Shown: positions 23,643 through 36,758 of the stretch, piece by piece
How positions within the stretch are numbered: the stretch's first letter is position 1
How the letters are laid out: every line of letters starts with the position of its first letter
Assembly: GCA_038025085.1 (NCBI GenBank)
Contig: CM076144.1
Location: forward strand, 39,028,501 to 39,092,500
Length of the DNA: 64,000 bases
Reading direction: 5' to 3'
Origin: Tetragonia tetragonoides
Taxonomy: Eukaryota; Streptophyta; Magnoliopsida; Caryophyllales; Aizoaceae
Position numbers and translations under genes: made by a program
The notes under the pieces: model-generated
The model's database searches: none
What the model was told of the DNA's origin: nothing
Seen by the model: only the letters and a program-made list of their open reading frames with translations

Positions 23643-23660
23643 GGGGGGGGGGGAGGGGGG
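23641..23660 (+). other. Polypurine tract of Copia C
   Basis: A run of G with single A residues lies immediately before the 3' LTR. This is the expected plus-strand priming site. Confidence 0.85.
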
Positions 23661-23945
<285 letters not shown>

Positions 23946-23950
23946 ATTAG

Positions 23951-25577
23951 TTAGTTTGGCAAGTGGTTTTTGTCCGCACATTATGCATATACTATCTGAT
24001 GGCTTTATGCTTGGCGGTTATTTGATCATGTATGTATGCTATTGCATATTATAATTAAATATACTTGTCAAACTAAACTGTGCCATGATTTTAGTGTTAC
24101 GTAACGATTATATATCGGTGGACAAAAGAATTTTGATTGTTCGCCAAGGACATGTATGTACAGTTTGTCTGTGTGTTTTGTGTGCCAATTTTGTTAGCAA
24201 TTTATACGGGACTGAGCAACCTACACCCTGTGGTGTTATACTTTGTAACAGTATGTTAAATCACGGATATGTGTCTTGAATCTCTTCGTAAAACGTGAGA
24301 TATTTGTCACTAGAGTAATTTTGTGACATGCATGCTCAGTTATGTGTATTGATGACATTAAGTTGATGAGTTTGATAATCAAATTTTGATATGATGGGAT
24401 CAAGAGGGTTGTGACATCGTTCTATATTATGCAAGCGGTGAAATATATAAAAATATGTTCATGATTTATTTGAACATGAAATTCAATTTTGCCATGTTTC
24501 CTAAAAATGTGTGGCAATGTTAGTTATGGCTTGCATGACACTAATAGTGTGAATTATTTAAATATAAAATGAGGAGTATTGATTAGGAAGATATTTCTCC
24601 TTGTTTCTCATTTCGATATTTGTATGCGTTCATATAATTGAACTTGAAAAGCTCAGAAATAGACTTGGGAATTTATTTATTTGTTTAAGTAAATTAAGAA
24701 TTAATTAATTGTGATGATAAATTCATGGATTTTTGGATTTTTCACAATTGTATTTGCTATTTATATTGATTCACTAGTTAAGTGAATGTTATTATTTGTA
24801 TGAATTGTTATGACACATGCATCACTATCAAAATCCATGGCCATGGTGAGGGTGTAGTGATGGTGATGGTTATAACATTCATATATTTTGGATCGATCGT
24901 AAATTATAGTAGGGTGTACTACTATGAATTAATATTACAAAGTCTAGACGGTTTTGTCTAGGACTCTTGTGTGCACAATGTTGAATGGTGGTAAACCATG
25001 AGGGATGTGTAAGCCCGTATAATTAAATCACCAATGAGGGAACCTCAACTCAACGCTTGATAAAACGTCATGTTTTGAGTTCAATGAGTAAAAGTACCTC
25101 ATAAGAGTGATTTGCAAGCACTAATAATTTTTATTGACATCCCTAGGGAAAGGGAGTGCTTAGGTCTTATAATGTAAGGGAGGTTGAAAAATAATTTCTT
25201 AATAGATCTTTGAAAAAGTGTTTCAGTTACAAAACACGATATAAAGCTCTACCGATGTAAGTGTGAAATGTGGCCGCTTCAAGAAGTCTCGGGCTTGACT
25301 TTATATACACTTATGAAAGGATATGGACGCATGGCCTTTAAAGGGTCAAGTATCTAATGCTGTTTGTTATAAGCTTGTGTGTGTGATATCATCAATTTTC
25401 CAAATGGATTATTTGGTTCAATCTTTTTAGACACCATTATAATTCGGATTGTTGAAATGTGTATTACACTATGCGGTAGATCAATCTTTAAGACACTATT
25501 GTTAAAGCATGAGTTTGGAAATTTGTCTTGTATACTAAATCAAAGCATTTTAGCTTACTCCAAAAATGGGGGAGGAT
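23951..25577 (+). other. Non-coding 3' interior of element B
   Basis: No gene is seen. Together with 18563-18836 it forms the interior of element B. It ends in a polypurine tract (AAAAATGGGGGAGGAT) next to the 3' LTR. GTGTGAAATGTGGCCGCTTC at 25261 matches the motif of Copia element A. Confidence 0.7.
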
Positions 25578-26093
25578 TGTTGGAAGATTTTTAGAGTAAG
25601 TGATTATTATCTCTCATGTCTTGCCATGTGTCAGTGATAGTTATAATTAAATGTTTATGGGAGAGACATTTGTCTCTAATAAGCATTTGTGTAACCACCA
25701 ATAATTAAATGTATAGGGCATTTGGAGTGAGAGATAAGGAGAAGGAGAATGGATTTTCTCCTTGGGCAAGAAGAGGGCCTCCTCTCTTGGTTTGTTAGTC
25801 ATGATGCATGAATGAGATTTGATCACTTTCATGATGACATACCATAGACATTAGAGATGATGGTTTATCATCTTGGTTAAGACAAATATTAACAACGGAA
25901 ATGCATTAGTGGAGTATGATTATGGGGCGAACAACATAATCTGTGACTTCTTTGTATCTCGGAAGTTGTTTCGTGTAACCCGGTCGCTTCCTAGAGGGTC
26001 GAAACTAAACTTTCAGGAAAATGTACTTGTACATGCCTAGAAGCCATATCCAAGTTCCTCTAGTTTATTCATATCCAACCATTTGTACTAACA
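25578..26093 (+). repeat. Element B 3' LTR (516 bp)
   Basis: Uninterrupted LTR, TGTTGGAAGATTTTTAGAG to TTGTACTAACA. It serves as the empty-site reference for the Helitron at 16228-18140. Confidence 0.9.
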
Positions 26094-26486
26094 TTGCATG
26101 CTAATTAGAATGTAAGAGATAAGAAGTTAGGTCACGGAAGGTAGAGGAGTGCTCCAATGGGAAGAAGAAAACAAAATGAAGAACCTTGACAGGTTTTAAC
26201 TTTTATGGGACAACTTTTTTTTAGGTAGGTTCTTTTTCACTTGTTCAGTAATTGATTCAATTTAGTTTAGTTAAATGATTTGTGTACTAGATAAATTAAT
26301 ATTTGGATGAGTTAAGACTTTCAGTCGATTCAGTTTGTTATAGGGCTATCTATTAGGTTGTGCATGTTCGTGGTCGTGCGTGGTCAAGTTTGTATCAAGG
26401 TTAAATGGATGAAAAATATCTCTTGATCTAAGTCTAACTCAGTCAATAAACATGTCGAAAACTCTTGACCTGCCACAACAAAAGAG
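26094..26486. other. Intergenic DNA, no gene recognised
   Basis: AT-rich spacer between element B and the next candidate transposon. Confidence 0.55.
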
Positions 26487-26489
26487 TTA

Positions 26490-28090
26490 TGGCATGTTTG
26501 GATATGACTATTTGATTTCAAATCTCCTATTTGGCCCAAATCAGGTATTTGGCTACCCAAAATATTTCACATTTGTATTTGGGCCAAATTTTGGGTGATT
26601 TAGATAAGCCTTTGAACCTTATATTTCAAATATACAGCAAAATACTATCAAATTGAAATTCAACCCACCTCAGAAACCCACTTCTCCTCTTTCTCTCTCC
26701 TCAACCACGTCTCTCTCCTCTTTCTCTCTCCTCAAACCAGTGAACTCCTCTCTCTCTCCTCTTTCTCTCCACCACTCTTTCCCTCCCCTCTCTCTCTCCT
26801 CCCCTTTGAACACAAAGAATCTCACCGATCGAACGCAAAATCGAGGCCGCAACCGATTTCGACCGCCTCATCTTCATCTTCTCAACATCCTCCATTTTCT
26901 CTCTCCTCTTAAACAAAGACGACCAAAGCGACCTTCTTCCATATAGACTCTTCCACTTTAGGGATCAAGGTGATTAAAGTGGCATTAATCTGAGTCAACA
27001 TTCTTTTCTTCTGAAACACATCCATATTCTCTTGACTCTTCAATTCTCTTGCTCTCCCTCATTTTGTTCCTCACATCTCCATTTATAGGGTTTTCTACTG
27101 ATTTGGTTCAATGGTGTTTATTTTGGTGAGAAAATTCGTTGCGATTTTAGTCTTCTACAAATCGCTGGAGTTTAGCTTAGCTGCTCACGTGTTCTCTATC
27201 AATCTAAGATTTTGTTTCTCTCTCTTATCTCCTCTCTCTTTTTATTTTTGAATTGTTGAATTTCTTGTTGGACTGTTGAGGTTCGATTGGATTTTCGGTA
27301 GATAATTAGAGTTAGAGGTTCAAGAAATTGTTGTAGGTTTTGATGTTGAGAATGCATATTGTGAGTAATTAGGGGTTTTATTGTTTGATTTGACGGTGTT
27401 GATTTAGTTCAGTTTTGGATGTGATAGGTGAAGTTGAGCTGTTAACTGTTACGTGTTTGAAAATGTGTTGAGTATTAGGGGCTTTGTTGCTGATTGTGTA
27501 TGATGATACATTGTTATCATCGTGACTGTATCAGACCACCCATTGTACTAATAGAATGAGCTTATGTGTGTTCTGATGGTTCTGATGGTTGAGGACCGAC
27601 TGATCCGATATCGGAAAAGTGGAGAGAGAAAGAGGATGATTAAGACGATGATGATGATGACGTGGAGGTGCAACATGAGCAAGGGCGCGAGTGAAGAGAA
27701 GTAATAGTGTGGAGAAGAAGGTTGAGAAGTGGTGGTGGATGGCAGTGTTGTTGTGGTGGTGGCGTCGGCTTGTAGCTTTCAGGGGAGGAGAGATCGGAAT
27801 CATCGGAGGAGAGAGAAATCCAAAGAAAAGCCTCCAAAGAGTGAAGGGATTAGTCGATGGAATGAGGGTAATTTAGGAGATGAAATTGTATAGCTTGCCA
27901 AACATTGGATGAGTTTCAAATTTTAGAATTGAAATTGATTATTTACCCAAACAAGAAATTTTAATTTCAAATTTGTGAATTGAAATTTCTTGTTTTCCCA
28001 AACAACCAAATTGAATTTAAATTGCAAAATTTCAAATTTTAGAATTGAATTCATCCAATTCAAATCAAATGTTAATATCCAAACGTACTC
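26490..28090. mobile_element. Candidate PIF/Harbinger-like non-autonomous element (1.6 kb)
   Basis: The left end TGGCATGTTTGGATAT and right end (reverse complement) GAGTACGTTTGGATAT are imperfect inverted repeats of the Harbinger style. TTA flanks both (26487-26489, 28091-28093), the usual 3-bp target. The interior has a CT-rich segment (26690-26950) and AATTTCAAATTT-type subterminal repeats (27910-28060), but no transposase. A 3-bp duplication is weak evidence, so this stays a candidate. Confidence 0.55.
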
Positions 28091-28225
28091 TTAAGGTAAT
28101 ATCAATTACAACTCTTTTACCTAAACTATTGACAAGTTTAGTTGCACTAAATAATCATAATTAAGTAATAGTCACCATACAAGCACTACTAACATTAAGA
28201 TCTTGTACTTGCTTCCATGCTATAA

Positions 28226-30358
28226 TGTAATACCCCGTATTATTATTCATTTTAGAATAATATTTACTTAAAAAGAAAATGCAATTTTGAATTTAAAATA
28301 TTAATTGGACTCATGAATTAAAGTTCCTAATTAATGTATGAGTTTGTTTTGGATCTAATTAAATTAATTGGGCCAAAACTAATAAAGCAATTTGGGCTTC
28401 TTATTTTCGTTATGGCCGAAAATAATTAGGCCTAATTGAGGCCATTCATTTCGGCTCTTGGCAGAAATTATGGGGCTAAAAATCAGCTTTTATTTTTATA
28501 AAATCTTTTCCTAAAAAGAGTAGATTTTGGGAGGGTTGACTGGTTGTTAGTTTAGAAAGTTAGAGGACATAAGGAAGGAGTAGAATTAGGGATTGGGTTT
28601 CTAAATTAGACTCAACTTCCTCACTCATCAACTTAACCTAGACAAAACAAAAAAAAAGTCACTCACTCACTCTCTCTCTCTCTCAAACTCACGTTCGACC
28701 GACTAACACAAGGGGAAAAAGAAAGAAATTCCACTCTTTCACAATTCATCCTCTTGTCCATGTTTGATCCTTTTTTATTCCAAGTAAGTGTTTTTATTGC
28801 TTTTTAATTACTAAAAGTTTGTTCTTGATTCAAATTCATTGTTTTTATGAACTCTAGTTGCTTATAAGCAAACCGTAATTTCATATTTTGACCTAGGGTT
28901 GCTAGATTCTACTATTTTGCATGTTAGAATCATGACTAGGGTTGAGTTTGATGTTTTTATTGAATTTGAATCAAATGTTGAATTTAATAGTTGAATCTTG
29001 TGATTTATCAAATCTGGAAATTTATTAATTATTCAGGTTTAATTTAGATTTGGAATTTGTTAAATTATTTAACAAAAACAAAAGAGAGGAAAAGACCGTG
29101 TTACGCACGGAAAGGTCGTGCCAGGCGCACGGCAGCACCTTGTCGTGGGGCTGCAGCCGGTAGCGCCGGGCAGCTGGCTGTACAACCAGCAGCAGGCATG
29201 TGAATAGGGTATTAATGCTCATTCATGTGAAATTATTGTCATCGGAATTGTGGACTCTAATTGTTCATCTTTGTAACTGTGGAGTAGTTACTTGAGAAAT
29301 GCCAAGAAATATGTATTACTTGTTATGTAATCACTTTATGAAAATAAATTGAGAGTTAAGATTTCTTTGGTAATGCATCCACCGAAGGATGCGAATGGGC
29401 ATTTGTCACTTGGTTACGTTGAGTAGGACTATAACTACGGGTATGGCCGCAACGTATTGAAATCTTTTATCCATACTGAGTAATTGGGCGAGTGGTTCTT
29501 TGGAACATTTCTTCCAGTAGACCTAAGGGTTGAATGATGGTATGCGTACTTAGGAGCATAGGAAGTACTTCTGGGAGTCATCTATACTCCGGGACGGTTG
29601 ATCCCTCTTTTTGCCAATGTGCACGGGACTAAGATCCTATTGAATCGACTGCGGTTGGTTTGACTATTCTTGCGATTCTCTTCTCTCTAATGAACTTGGC
29701 TAATGGATAATAATAAATATTGGACTTATTATTTGGTATTAATGCGTGTCTTTAAATTAAAGCATGTTGTTTTTTATTTCTTAAAGCATGATTATTTATT
29801 TTATTAAGCATGTTGGCTTGACTTGGAGACATAAATATGTGGTTATAAATTACTCAGCGTAGCTGATTGGTTGTTTTTCTTTCTACTTGTGTTTGTTGTC
29901 CATTTTTTCTTCATTGATGGGCCTATGATGAACCTATATGGAATTCGTCTATATGGGGGAGTAGATTGACAGGATTGCAGCTTGTGGATTAGAGCTGGTG
30001 AGGAAGGTGACTAAAGAAGATTGTATATCTTCTAAGAACAATTTACTCTTTTGTTTAGACTTTGGGGTTTTGTTTTATTAAGACTTGTATTGTAATGAGA
30101 TTAATTCTCTTGCATGAGAATTAATAGTTTACTATTCCTTTATTCATTTGGATTATTTGTTTAAATCTAGTTTTGGAAAGATAGTTATTATTTAATTATC
30201 TAGTATGTGTGTTGGGATATAAACATTTTGTTTCTTTCTAGCCTTGTATTTAATTTGAACATTTAATACGGCGGTGACCCTTCGAATTTCTAGGGTTTTT
30301 CCGCTGGAACTCGTGATTTTAAATGGTTTTAAATTAGACGGAAATTCGGGGTGTTACA
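28226..30358 (+). repeat. Gypsy 5' LTR (2,133 bp)
   Basis: TGTAATACCCCGTATTATTA at the start and GGGGTGTTACA at the end. Compared with the 3' LTR it lacks about 0.7 kb: sequence present from about 37680 to 38141 and 45110 to 45395 is missing around position 29200. Confidence 0.9.
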
Positions 30359-30361
30359 AGT

Positions 30362-30373
30362 TGGTATCAGAGC
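30362..30373 (+). other. Primer-binding site of the Gypsy element
   Basis: TGGTATCAGAGC, the exact complement of the plant initiator-Met tRNA end, lies three bases after the 5' LTR. Confidence 0.92.
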
Positions 30374-30570
30374 GTATGTTATTATCCCTAATATACGTTT
30401 TGAATTGTAAAGTATGTCATTAAGACATATTATTAGGATGAAAACTTAAACAGACTTAAGTTATGTGAATAAAAGCTTTGTAAGCCGAAATGAGTTGATT
30501 TGTTTCTTTTACTTGTTTTGGTATTATTTGAAGTAGTCGAGTGAAGTACTAACGTGTTGTTTCTCGCGTG

Positions 30571-31260
30571 TAGATGGTGAAACGTGAGCGACCCGTTGTT
30601 CCCGAAGATCCAAGGGATCTCCGTTAACGAAGGAGGCCGCTTGGAGGAATACTTTGACCTTGTTCGAGAAGTGTTCATGCAGTACAATGAGTGTTATGGT
30701 GTTCATTCGCCTTTGCGCTCGGATAAGATGAAGGCTAATTCTACTTCATCAAGAGCTTTGGCTATACGACTGCCAAATAACGCCAATTTCACAACGAGTG
30801 GTTAGTGTACTAGGAGATGAAGAATGATAGGGGCTACCCGTATCTTGAGACATTGGAGACCTTGATCACGAGGGCATACGCGTAGGACGAGGAGCATCCA
30901 GACATGCTTAGAGACCCTTATGAGACGTACGTGGAGAATGCTGAAGGGTACGATCCTATGCTAGAAGTGGACGACCCAATGACTCCAGAGGAGGCGCAAG
31001 CTGATCTAGATCGTGCACTGGCGTTCGAAAAGACATACTTTGCCAATGAGACTGAGAAATCCACTGTTGAGGTCGAGGAGGAGTCTTCACCTCATGTTCT
31101 TGAGGTTCCTGTAATGTCATCGAAACCTAGCGCTGTTAGAGATTGGCCCATAGGCTTGAATGGCAAGCGCAATGAGCCAAGAACCCCTACTGAGGAAGAG
31201 GAGGATCCTGAAGAGGATGAGGAGCCAATGGAAGAGGAGGAGATGGACGAAGTCAGGTGA
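30571..31260 (+). pseudogene. Accessory acidic ORF upstream of gag in the Gypsy element
   Basis: A coding-like stretch precedes gag. From a possible ATG at 30571 it is broken by a small frameshift near 30585 (continuing as LFPKIQGISVNEGGRLEEYF), another near 30800 and a stop near 30880. It is then open from 30904 to 31260 and ends in a very Glu/Asp-rich tail. It does not resemble gag, which begins at 31823. I do not recognise the family. The length and composition suggest an extra, once-translated ORF of this lineage rather than chance. Confidence 0.5.
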
Positions 31261-31822
31261 CACACGTGTGTCTCTATCCATTGAGGAACCGCGCGAGAGG
31301 AGCGTGATTCTTAATTTGATTTAGTTGTATTTGAGGAAACTATTTGAGACTTGATTTGGGCCTGCGAGCCATTTGTTTTTGACATTATGATTAGAATATT
31401 ATTTCTCTACTTTATTCATGCTATTTTGAGGCTTGGGTTGGCAAGCACTCATTTTTGAGAACAAATACTTGATTATTTTATTTATGAGATGGAATTTTTG
31501 CAAGAAATGTGTTGTTTTACTTGTTATTAGAAGCATGAGTATTGTGAAAGCGCCTATGTGAAAAAGGCATGAATGATTCAATGTGATTATGATTTGTTTA
31601 TTTTTGAGAAAGAACAAAGTCTATTGAAACCTTGAACTTGCTAGTACGCAAGAGTGTTGAGAGGCCATGCTTGAATGCAATAAGAGCCTAGAGCCCTAGT
31701 TGGCTATTGAAACATATATATGAGTCGAGGTGTATATGTTAGTTGTGGTTATCGCACATGAGTGTGGTATGGGTAGATAATACCCTTTTTCTTTTGCTTT
31801 TGTTGATCCTTTAGGTTGCTAG

Positions 31823-33047
31823 ATGCCACCTAGAAGAAATAGACAAAGAATCGAAAAGTCAACTAGTTCAATGGGGGATAACAATGTTAATGGTGAGGCA
31901 ACATCGCAAGCTTTGTTGGCGCAACTAGCTCAGACGCAACAAGCTCTGGCGCAATCCAATCCATTCATCGCGCAGATGATGCAAAGGGAAGAAAACCAGG
32001 TAGCTGGGGTTGACAATTTCGCGTCAGTGTCAAAGAAGATTAAACGGCATAATCCGCTTGTGTTTGAGGGACGCGAGGATACTGTAATCCTTGATGACTG
32101 GACGCGGGATTTAGAGAAACTCTTTGCGATTACTGGGTGTCCAGAGGCACTTAAGGTTAACAGTGCTGTCTATCTATTCCGGAAGAAGGCAAATCGTTGG
32201 TGGAGAACCAATGTCACAACTATTAGAGCTCGAGAGGGTTTTAATTGGGAGATGTTCAAAATGGTCCTTAGAGAGGAGTACTACCCAGAGTATTCCCAAG
32301 ACCAGAAGTATAATGAGTTCTTGAACCTTATCCAAGGAAGGATGACTGTTCAGGAGCATGTTGAAAAGTTTGACAACCTAGCTCGTTTCGTGGGAGGACT
32401 ATTCCCTACGGAATAGCATAGGGCCTGTAGATTCCAGAATGGGTTGTACTGGACCATTCGTGAGTCTTTTGGGGGTTATATCTGTCAGACCATGCAAGAG
32501 GTCTACAATCGTGCTGCGAACCAAGCTGTGGTTCAAAAGCACAGAGAGGAGGTGACTGGGAAAAAGAGGAAGTTTGACGACCATCAGGATAGTGGTGGCG
32601 AGAAAAAGGAGAAGTTACGGGGAGGGAACAATCACAATGGGAATAACAATAACAACAACAACAATAAGGGGGATAACCACAATGAGGGTGGGAATTCCAA
32701 GAATGGAAATGGCCATCGTAACAATGGGGGCTGGGAAAGGCAAACCCCACATTTGTAGGAAGTGCAATAAGCATCACCCAGGGGTTGACTGTGCTGGCAA
32801 CAAGGTGAGGTGCTTCACTTGTCAAGAGTTGGGGCATCGTTCTTTTGACTGTCCTCAAAAGGGAAAAACCGTAAACAATGGTGGGGGCAACAACAATATT
32901 CAAGCTCCTACAGTTCAGGGTCAAAACGAAAATAACCAGGGTGGTAATCAACAGAATGGGCTGAATGGACAGGTTGGAAATGTTCAGAACAATAATGGCC
33001 ACCAGAATCGAAATGGGGTTTGTTTGTTTGTGATGAATCAAGTATAG
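31823..33047 (+). pseudogene. Gypsy gag, disrupted
   Basis: Starts at MPPRRNRQR. A retrotransposon gag domain covers about 32040-32420 (GREDTVILDDWTRDLEKLF, then NRWWRT). An in-frame TAG at 32414-32416 interrupts it, after which the same frame runs on to about 32757 through an Asn/Gly-rich linker. The CCHC zinc knuckle (RCFTCQELGHRSFDCP, about 32807-32855) is in another frame, so there is a frameshift near 32740. Gag forms the virus-like particle and binds the RNA. Confidence 0.88.
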
Positions 33048-33050
33048 GCT

Positions 33051-36000
33051 GATGCAGCAAACAATGTGGTGACTTGTACGTTTGTTGTAAATTCTTTGCC
33101 TACCTATGTATTATGTGATTCTGGAACATCACATTCATTCATATCTAAAAACTTTGTTAAGAAACATGGGATGGTGATTTGGAGTCCTTAGTGACTAATA
33201 TCGTCACTCCTTCGGGAGAGGTGGTATTGTGTAAAGTTGTGCATCCTAATGTTCGTGTGAACATTGGAGGGTCTGAATTGGTTGCAGACCTGATTGAGTT
33301 CCAATTGAGAGATTTTGATGTCATTTTGGGTATGAATTGGCTTAGCAAGTATAAATCGAGAATCGATTTTAGTGAACAAAAGATATTGCTGAAAGGACCT
33401 AGAGGTAATAGAATCTCTTATCAAGGAATTGTCACTAAGGGAGGAATTGGAATTATTTCGATGTTAATGGCGAAGAAACATTTAGAGAAGGGATGTGAGG
33501 GATTTTTGTGTCACATTCAGAATGTAGAGAGAATAGACGAGGAAACTCAAAGATTAAAGTGGTCAATGAGTTTCCAGATGTGTTTTCTAAGGAAATTTCT
33601 GGTATGCCACCAGTGAGGGATATTGTGTTTCAGATTGACCTAATTCCTAGAACAGGTCCGATTTCGAGGGCACCGTATAGAATGATACCTTTGGAGATGA
33701 AAGAGATTAAGGAGCAATTAGAGGAGTTGTTAGACAAGGGGTACATTAGACCTAGTGTATCACCTTGGGGAGCACCAGTTTTGTTTGTGCGTAAGAAGGA
33801 TGGTAGTCTGCGTCTCTGCATTGACTATCGCGAATTGAACAAAGTCACTGTCAAGAATAGCTATCCTTTACCTAGGATTGAAGGCTTGTTTGATCAACTC
33901 CAAGGGGCGGGAGTGTTTCGAAGGTTGATTTGCGGTCTGGTTATCATCAATTGAGAATTGATGAGGTCGACATTGCGAAAACTTCCTTTAGGATAAGGTA
34001 TGAGCATTATGAGTTTACTGTTATGCTTTTTGGGCAAACTAATGCACCTGCCAAGTTTATGGAGATGATGAATTACACCTTTAGACCATATCTGGATAGT
34101 TTTGTGGTCGTGTTTATCGATGATATTCTGGTGTATTCAAAGGACAAGGAGGAACACACAAGACATTTGAGGACTGTCTTGGAGGTGTTGTGAAATGAGA
34201 AGTTGTACGCTAAACTCTCGAAGTGTGAGTTTTGCCTAGAGAGTGTTGCTTTTCTTGGGCACATTATCTGTAAAGAAGGAGTCTCTGTTGATCCTTCTAA
34301 GATTCGGGCTGTCATGGATTGGCCTGCTCCGAAGAGTGTGACTGAGGTACGAAGTTTCCTCGGATTGGCTGGGTATTATAGGAGATTTGTGCAAGACTTC
34401 TCCAAGATAGAGAGACGTATCACAAAGTTGATAAAAATGGAGATGAAGTACAAGTGGACTGAACAATGTGAAGAAGCTTTCCAAGAGCTTAAGAAAAGGT
34501 TGACAACAGCACCAGTTCTGACTTTACCGTCTGGTACGGAAGGGTTTGAGGTGTATAGTGATGCATCTAAGAATGGGTTGGAGTGTGTACTTATGCAACA
34601 TGGCAAGGTGGTTGCTTATGCCCCTTGCTAGTTGAAAGTGCATGAGAAGAATTACCCTACTCATGACATGGAGTTAGCTGCTGTAATCTTTGCATTAAAG
34701 ATTTGGAGGCATTATTTGTATGGAGCTCGTTGTAAGATCTTTACAAATCACAAGAGTTTGAAGTATATCTTCACTCAGAAGGAATTGAATATGAGGCAAC
34801 GGAGATGGCTCGAGTTAATATCTGAGTACGATCTGGATATTCAGTATCATGAGGGAAAGGCCAATGTAGTGGCTGATGGGTTGAGTAGGAAGACTTCGCA
34901 CACTATGAATAACATGATGGTGCTACCATATGATTTGTGTGAGAAATTTAGGAAGTTGGACTTAAAAGTTGTTCAACAAGGTGAGACTGCAGTGTTGCTG
35001 AATGCACTTGTAGTGCGACCGTCGATCTATGATGAGATCCGACAGTTGCAAGTTCATGACCCGTTTATGGAGGAGTTACGTGTCAAGATCCAGAATGGGA
35101 AGCATCCTGATTATGAAATCCTTGATGATGGTATGATCAAGATGAAGGGGCGTTGGTGTGTACCAAACAACGCCGAGTTGAAGAGAAAGATTCTCGATGA
35201 GGCGCATGGAACTGTATATCCTGTTCACCCATATGGTGATAAGTTGTACAAGGATTTGAAACTTCAGTTTTGGTGGACAAACATGAAGCGAGAATGCGCG
35301 GAATATGTGGCAAGGTGTCTTACTTGCCAAAAGGTGAAAACCGAGCATAGAAGGCCTGCAGGTCTTGTTCAATCACTCAAAATTCCTGGATGGAAATGGG
35401 ATTCAATCTCGATGGATTTCATGACTGGATTACCAAAGAAAAGGTCCGGGAAGGACACTATTTGGGTCATTGTTGATCGATTGATGAAAACGGCGAGATT
35501 CATTGCAATGAACAAGACTTGGTCAATGGACCAACTCGCTGAAGCTTATGTGACAGAGGTCTTAAGGTTACATGGAGTGCCTAAAGACATTGCGTCAGAC
35601 AGGGATTCGAGATTCTTGTCGAACTTTTGGGACAAATTACAGAATGCTTTTGGTACAAAGTTGAAATTTAGTACGGCATTTCATCCTGCGACAAATGGTC
35701 AAACGGAATGTACTATTCAGACGTTGGAGGACATGTTGAGAGCTTGTGCTCTAGAGATGAAGGACTCTTGGGAGAAGAGTTTGCCTTTGATTGAGTTTTC
35801 CTACAACAATAGCTACCATGCGAACATTGGCAGAGCACCTTACGAGGCGCTGTATGGGAGAAAGTGTCGATCTCCTACGTGTTGGAACGACATAAGTGAG
35901 ACCTTTATTTTGGGTCCGGATTTTATCCAAGAGACTGTGGATCAAGTGAAACTTGTCCAAGAGAAGATGAAAGTTCCACAAGATAGACAGAAAGCCTATG

Positions 36001-36495
36001 CAGATCAACATCGACGGATAGAGGAATTCCAAGTTGGTGAGAAGGTACTTCTCAAAGTATCATCCACTCGTGGAGTGATGAGATTTGGGTGCAAAGGGAA
36101 GCTTAGCCCAAAGTATATTAGACCCTATGAGATTCTTGAAAGAATTGGAGAGGTCGTTTATAGGCTTGCTATGCCTATAAATTTGGAGCAAGTGCACGAT
36201 GTGTTCCACGTGTCACAACTCAAGAGGTATCACCATGATCCAAGTCATGTGCTGAATCCTGAAAAGGTTAGTGTTAGATGACACACTTACCTATGAAGAG
36301 CAACCAGTTCGAGTCCTTGAGGAGCGAACTAAACCGGTGAGAATCCTAGAGGAGAAAACGAAGAAAACTTGTGCGTCTACGATCAATCTTGTAAATGTGT
36401 TGTGGGCTAACCACAAAGTCGAAGAAGCGACTTGGGAGACTGAGGCTGATATACGCAAGCGTTATCCTCAAATGTTCGAACAAGGTACTTAACCT
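33051..36495 (+). pseudogene. Gypsy pol (protease, RT, RNase H, integrase, chromodomain), disrupted
   Basis: The protease motif DSGTSHSFIS begins at 33117. Reverse transcriptase (about 33690-34310) has [11 protein letters not shown] and FIDDILVYS (34113). RNase H follows (34540-34900, YSDASKNGL). Integrase (about 35190-35900) shows the HHCC zinc region, DFMTGLPK, ASDRDSRF and GQTECTIQ. The chromodomain (36385-36480, WANHKVEEATWE) normally steers integration to marked chromatin. Frameshifts lie near 33170, 33545, 33930 and 36275; stops lie at 34192 and 34629. Many domains are otherwise well conserved, so decay is moderate. Confidence 0.92.
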
Positions 36496-36758
36496 TAGTT
36501 TCGAGGTCGAAACCTTTTTAAGAGAGAAAGGTGTAACAATCCACAAAATGAAAGAAATTTAAAGACTGGAAAACTCATTGCATTGCATCATATGCTCATT
36601 TGGTTATTTGGAAAGTTGTGAAAACTTTTAAGGTTTCGAGTCGCATTATTGCGTTGAACTTTGAAGGTAGTGGTGAAAAACTTCGCCTTACGGAACTAGC
36701 GTCACTTTGGTGGTGATCCTAAGTTTCGAGGACGAAACTTCTTTTAAGGAGGTAAGGA

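Noticed and set aside
26653..26946. Ser/Leu/Pro-rich frame
   Set aside because: It translates a CT-rich tract inside the Harbinger-like candidate and lacks any domain.
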